DNA from: Gammaproteobacteria bacterium
Lineage (GTDB): Bacteria > Pseudomonadota > Gammaproteobacteria > SG8-11
NCBI GenBank assembly: GCA_016200445.1
Contig: JACQEQ010000085.1
Span: 1 to 7,978 of the forward strand
Direction: 5' to 3'
Length of the DNA: 7,978 nt
The notes beneath the pieces were generated by a model, which had not been told where the DNA came from, ran no database searches, and was given only the letters and a program-made list of their open reading frames with translations. Of the stretch, positions 7,091 to 7,978 are shown piece by piece. The position numbers were made by a program, and so were the translations under genes. The first letter of the stretch is position 1; each line of letters begins with the position of its first letter.

Positions 7091-7095
7091 TTTAG

Positions 7096-7626
7096 TTAGT
7101 AACGGTAAATACTTTGCACGACATGGTCGGTTTTGGCGCTGAGACCGATGCCGCGTGCGGTGATGCGGTAATAGCGCGTGGATTGACTGCAGAACCCGCC
7201 GCCAGACAAGGATGCACCGCCGGGAAACTCTTCGATGATGTAGCGCGGTTGTTCATAAACATTCGGTAACGCTGTAGTGCCGTCCAACGTTCCAAGCAGG
7301 GTTCCGTTCTTGCCCCAGTCAGTCGCGATACAATTCTCATTGGCGAGATTACAAAACCCCGGCGCCTGAACGATGGCACGTGAAACCTGGCATGACACGC
7401 TACGCAGATAGGTTTCACCCGCACGCAACGCCGCATCGGCGGCTTCGAGCGCAACCGCCTGATCGCGGATATTGCGCACGCCCATTTCTTGTTGAATGGA
7501 GCTGCTGCTGGCGCTCAGTCCGAGCATGATAATGGCAACAAGAAATACCAGGCCGGTCACCAATGCACTACCGCGTTGCAGCCTATTGACAACACCAGAC
7601 GCCATTCTCGATCTTTGAGGACTCAT
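7096..7626 (-). CDS. pilX: Type IV pilus minor pilin PilX
   Basis: A 176-residue minor prepilin of the PilX family, part of the tip/priming complex with PilV, PilW, PilE and PilY1. The prepilin site is QRG19|S20-ALVTG, followed by a hydrophobic helix to about residue 40. The family's strongly conserved block follows at residues 46-71 (QQEMGVRNIRDQAV, then ALEAADAALRAGE). Mature position 5 is Thr rather than Glu; GspK-type tip pseudopilins also lack this Glu. Four cysteines (C79, C92, C99, C146) could form two disulfides. The C-terminus YYRITARGIG...VQSIYRY is typical. The start at 7626 was chosen because ATGA overlaps the pilW stop by four bases, implying translational coupling; another ATG at 7632 would add two residues and neither has a strong ribosome binding site. 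The stop codon is one base from the target repeat of the inverted-repeat element before pilY1. Confidence 0.93.
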   Translation of the reverse strand: MSPQRSRMASGVVNRLQRGSALVTGLVFLVAIIMLGLSASSSSIQQEMGVRNIRDQAVALEAADAALRAGETYLRSVSCQVSRAIVQAPGFCNLANENCIATDWGKNGTLLGTLDGTTALPNVYEQPRYIIEEFPGGASLSGGGFCSQSTRYYRITARGIGLSAKTDHVVQSIYRY

Positions 7627-7978
7627 GCGCATATCGAAGTTACCGCATATTTTGCGCAGCGATTGTGCAAGCGCACCGTCGCGGTATATACGGTGCGTAG
7701 CTTGCGGTCTTTCGCAGGACCGATGGGTTCATCCAGAACATTTAGTGTCTTGGTGTTGTCACCACTGCGCACTTGCTCAGTACTTGCCACCAACAAAGAC
7801 ACGCGCACCGAAAGAATTGAATCCGTCGCAAGCACCTCGCTCCAATCTTTATAGGTATCGACCACCCCGTCCAAAGGCGGGACGGCACCAGCAACGAAGC
7901 TATCTACGCCATACAAAATTTGCATGTTTTCTACGCCTTGGGCGACGACGACACCATTGCAAGTCAACGCATTGTCAA
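7623..7978 (-). CDS. pilW: Type IV pilus minor pilin PilW, C-terminal part (5' end outside window)
   Basis: The final 117 residues of PilW, a minor pilin of the pilus priming complex; the prepilin leader and N-terminal helix lie beyond the right edge. Evidence is the characteristic PilW C-terminal region: VVVAQGVENMQILYGVD, then a divergent loop, then YKDWSEVLATDSILSVRVSLLVAS, and DRKLRTVYTATVRLHNR near the end. The frame is open to the window edge, so no internal start should be used. After the usual RNR-like ending comes an extra tail, CAKYAVTSICA, of eleven residues with two cysteines, which runs into the pilX start. The stop TGA overlaps the pilX ATG. Identification is confident; the length of the whole protein is unknown. 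Confidence 0.9.
   Translation of the reverse strand, partial: DNALTCNGVVVAQGVENMQILYGVDSFVAGAVPPLDGVVDTYKDWSEVLATDSILSVRVSLLVASTEQVRSGDNTKTLNVLDEPIGPAKDRKLRTVYTATVRLHNRCAKYAVTSICA

Overview
The window reads as chromosomal DNA from a gammaproteobacterium of moderate GC content. The evidence is gene content and order. A rightward housekeeping run, ileS (3' end) - lspA - fkpB - ispH, meets a leftward type IV pilus minor-pilin run, pilW (3' end) - pilX - pilY1 - pilE. This is the neighbourhood I recall from Pseudomonas aeruginosa and relatives, except that no pilY2 lies between pilY1 and pilE. The genus cannot be fixed from the sequence alone.

Positions 1-2835 (+ strand) hold four tightly packed genes that look like one transcription unit whose promoter lies left of the window. 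They are the C-terminal part of isoleucyl-tRNA synthetase, the lipoprotein signal peptidase LspA, a SlyD/FkpB-like peptidyl-prolyl isomerase and the isoprenoid enzyme IspH. ispH ends only 12 bp from the convergent stop codon of pilE.

Positions 2848-7978 (- strand) hold the pilus genes, transcribed pilW -> pilX -> pilY1 -> pilE. PilW, PilX and PilE are minor pilins. PilY1 is the large calcium-dependent tip/adhesin protein with an N-terminal von Willebrand A region and a C-terminal beta-propeller. Together they are expected to form the priming and tip complex of the type IV pilus.

The least ordinary part is not coding. Both junctions around pilY1 carry a short non-coding inverted-repeat element that looks like a MITE-type insertion. 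The pilY1/pilE element (3337-3474) has 17-bp terminal inverted repeats flanked by TATT on both sides. The pilX/pilY1 element (6951-7090) is a 140-bp near-perfect fold-back flanked by TTTA on both sides. The two have different termini. Removing each element plus one target copy restores short operon-like spacers of about 22 and 31 nt with the downstream ribosome binding sites intact. No new protein system was found; the coding genes are all recognisable families.
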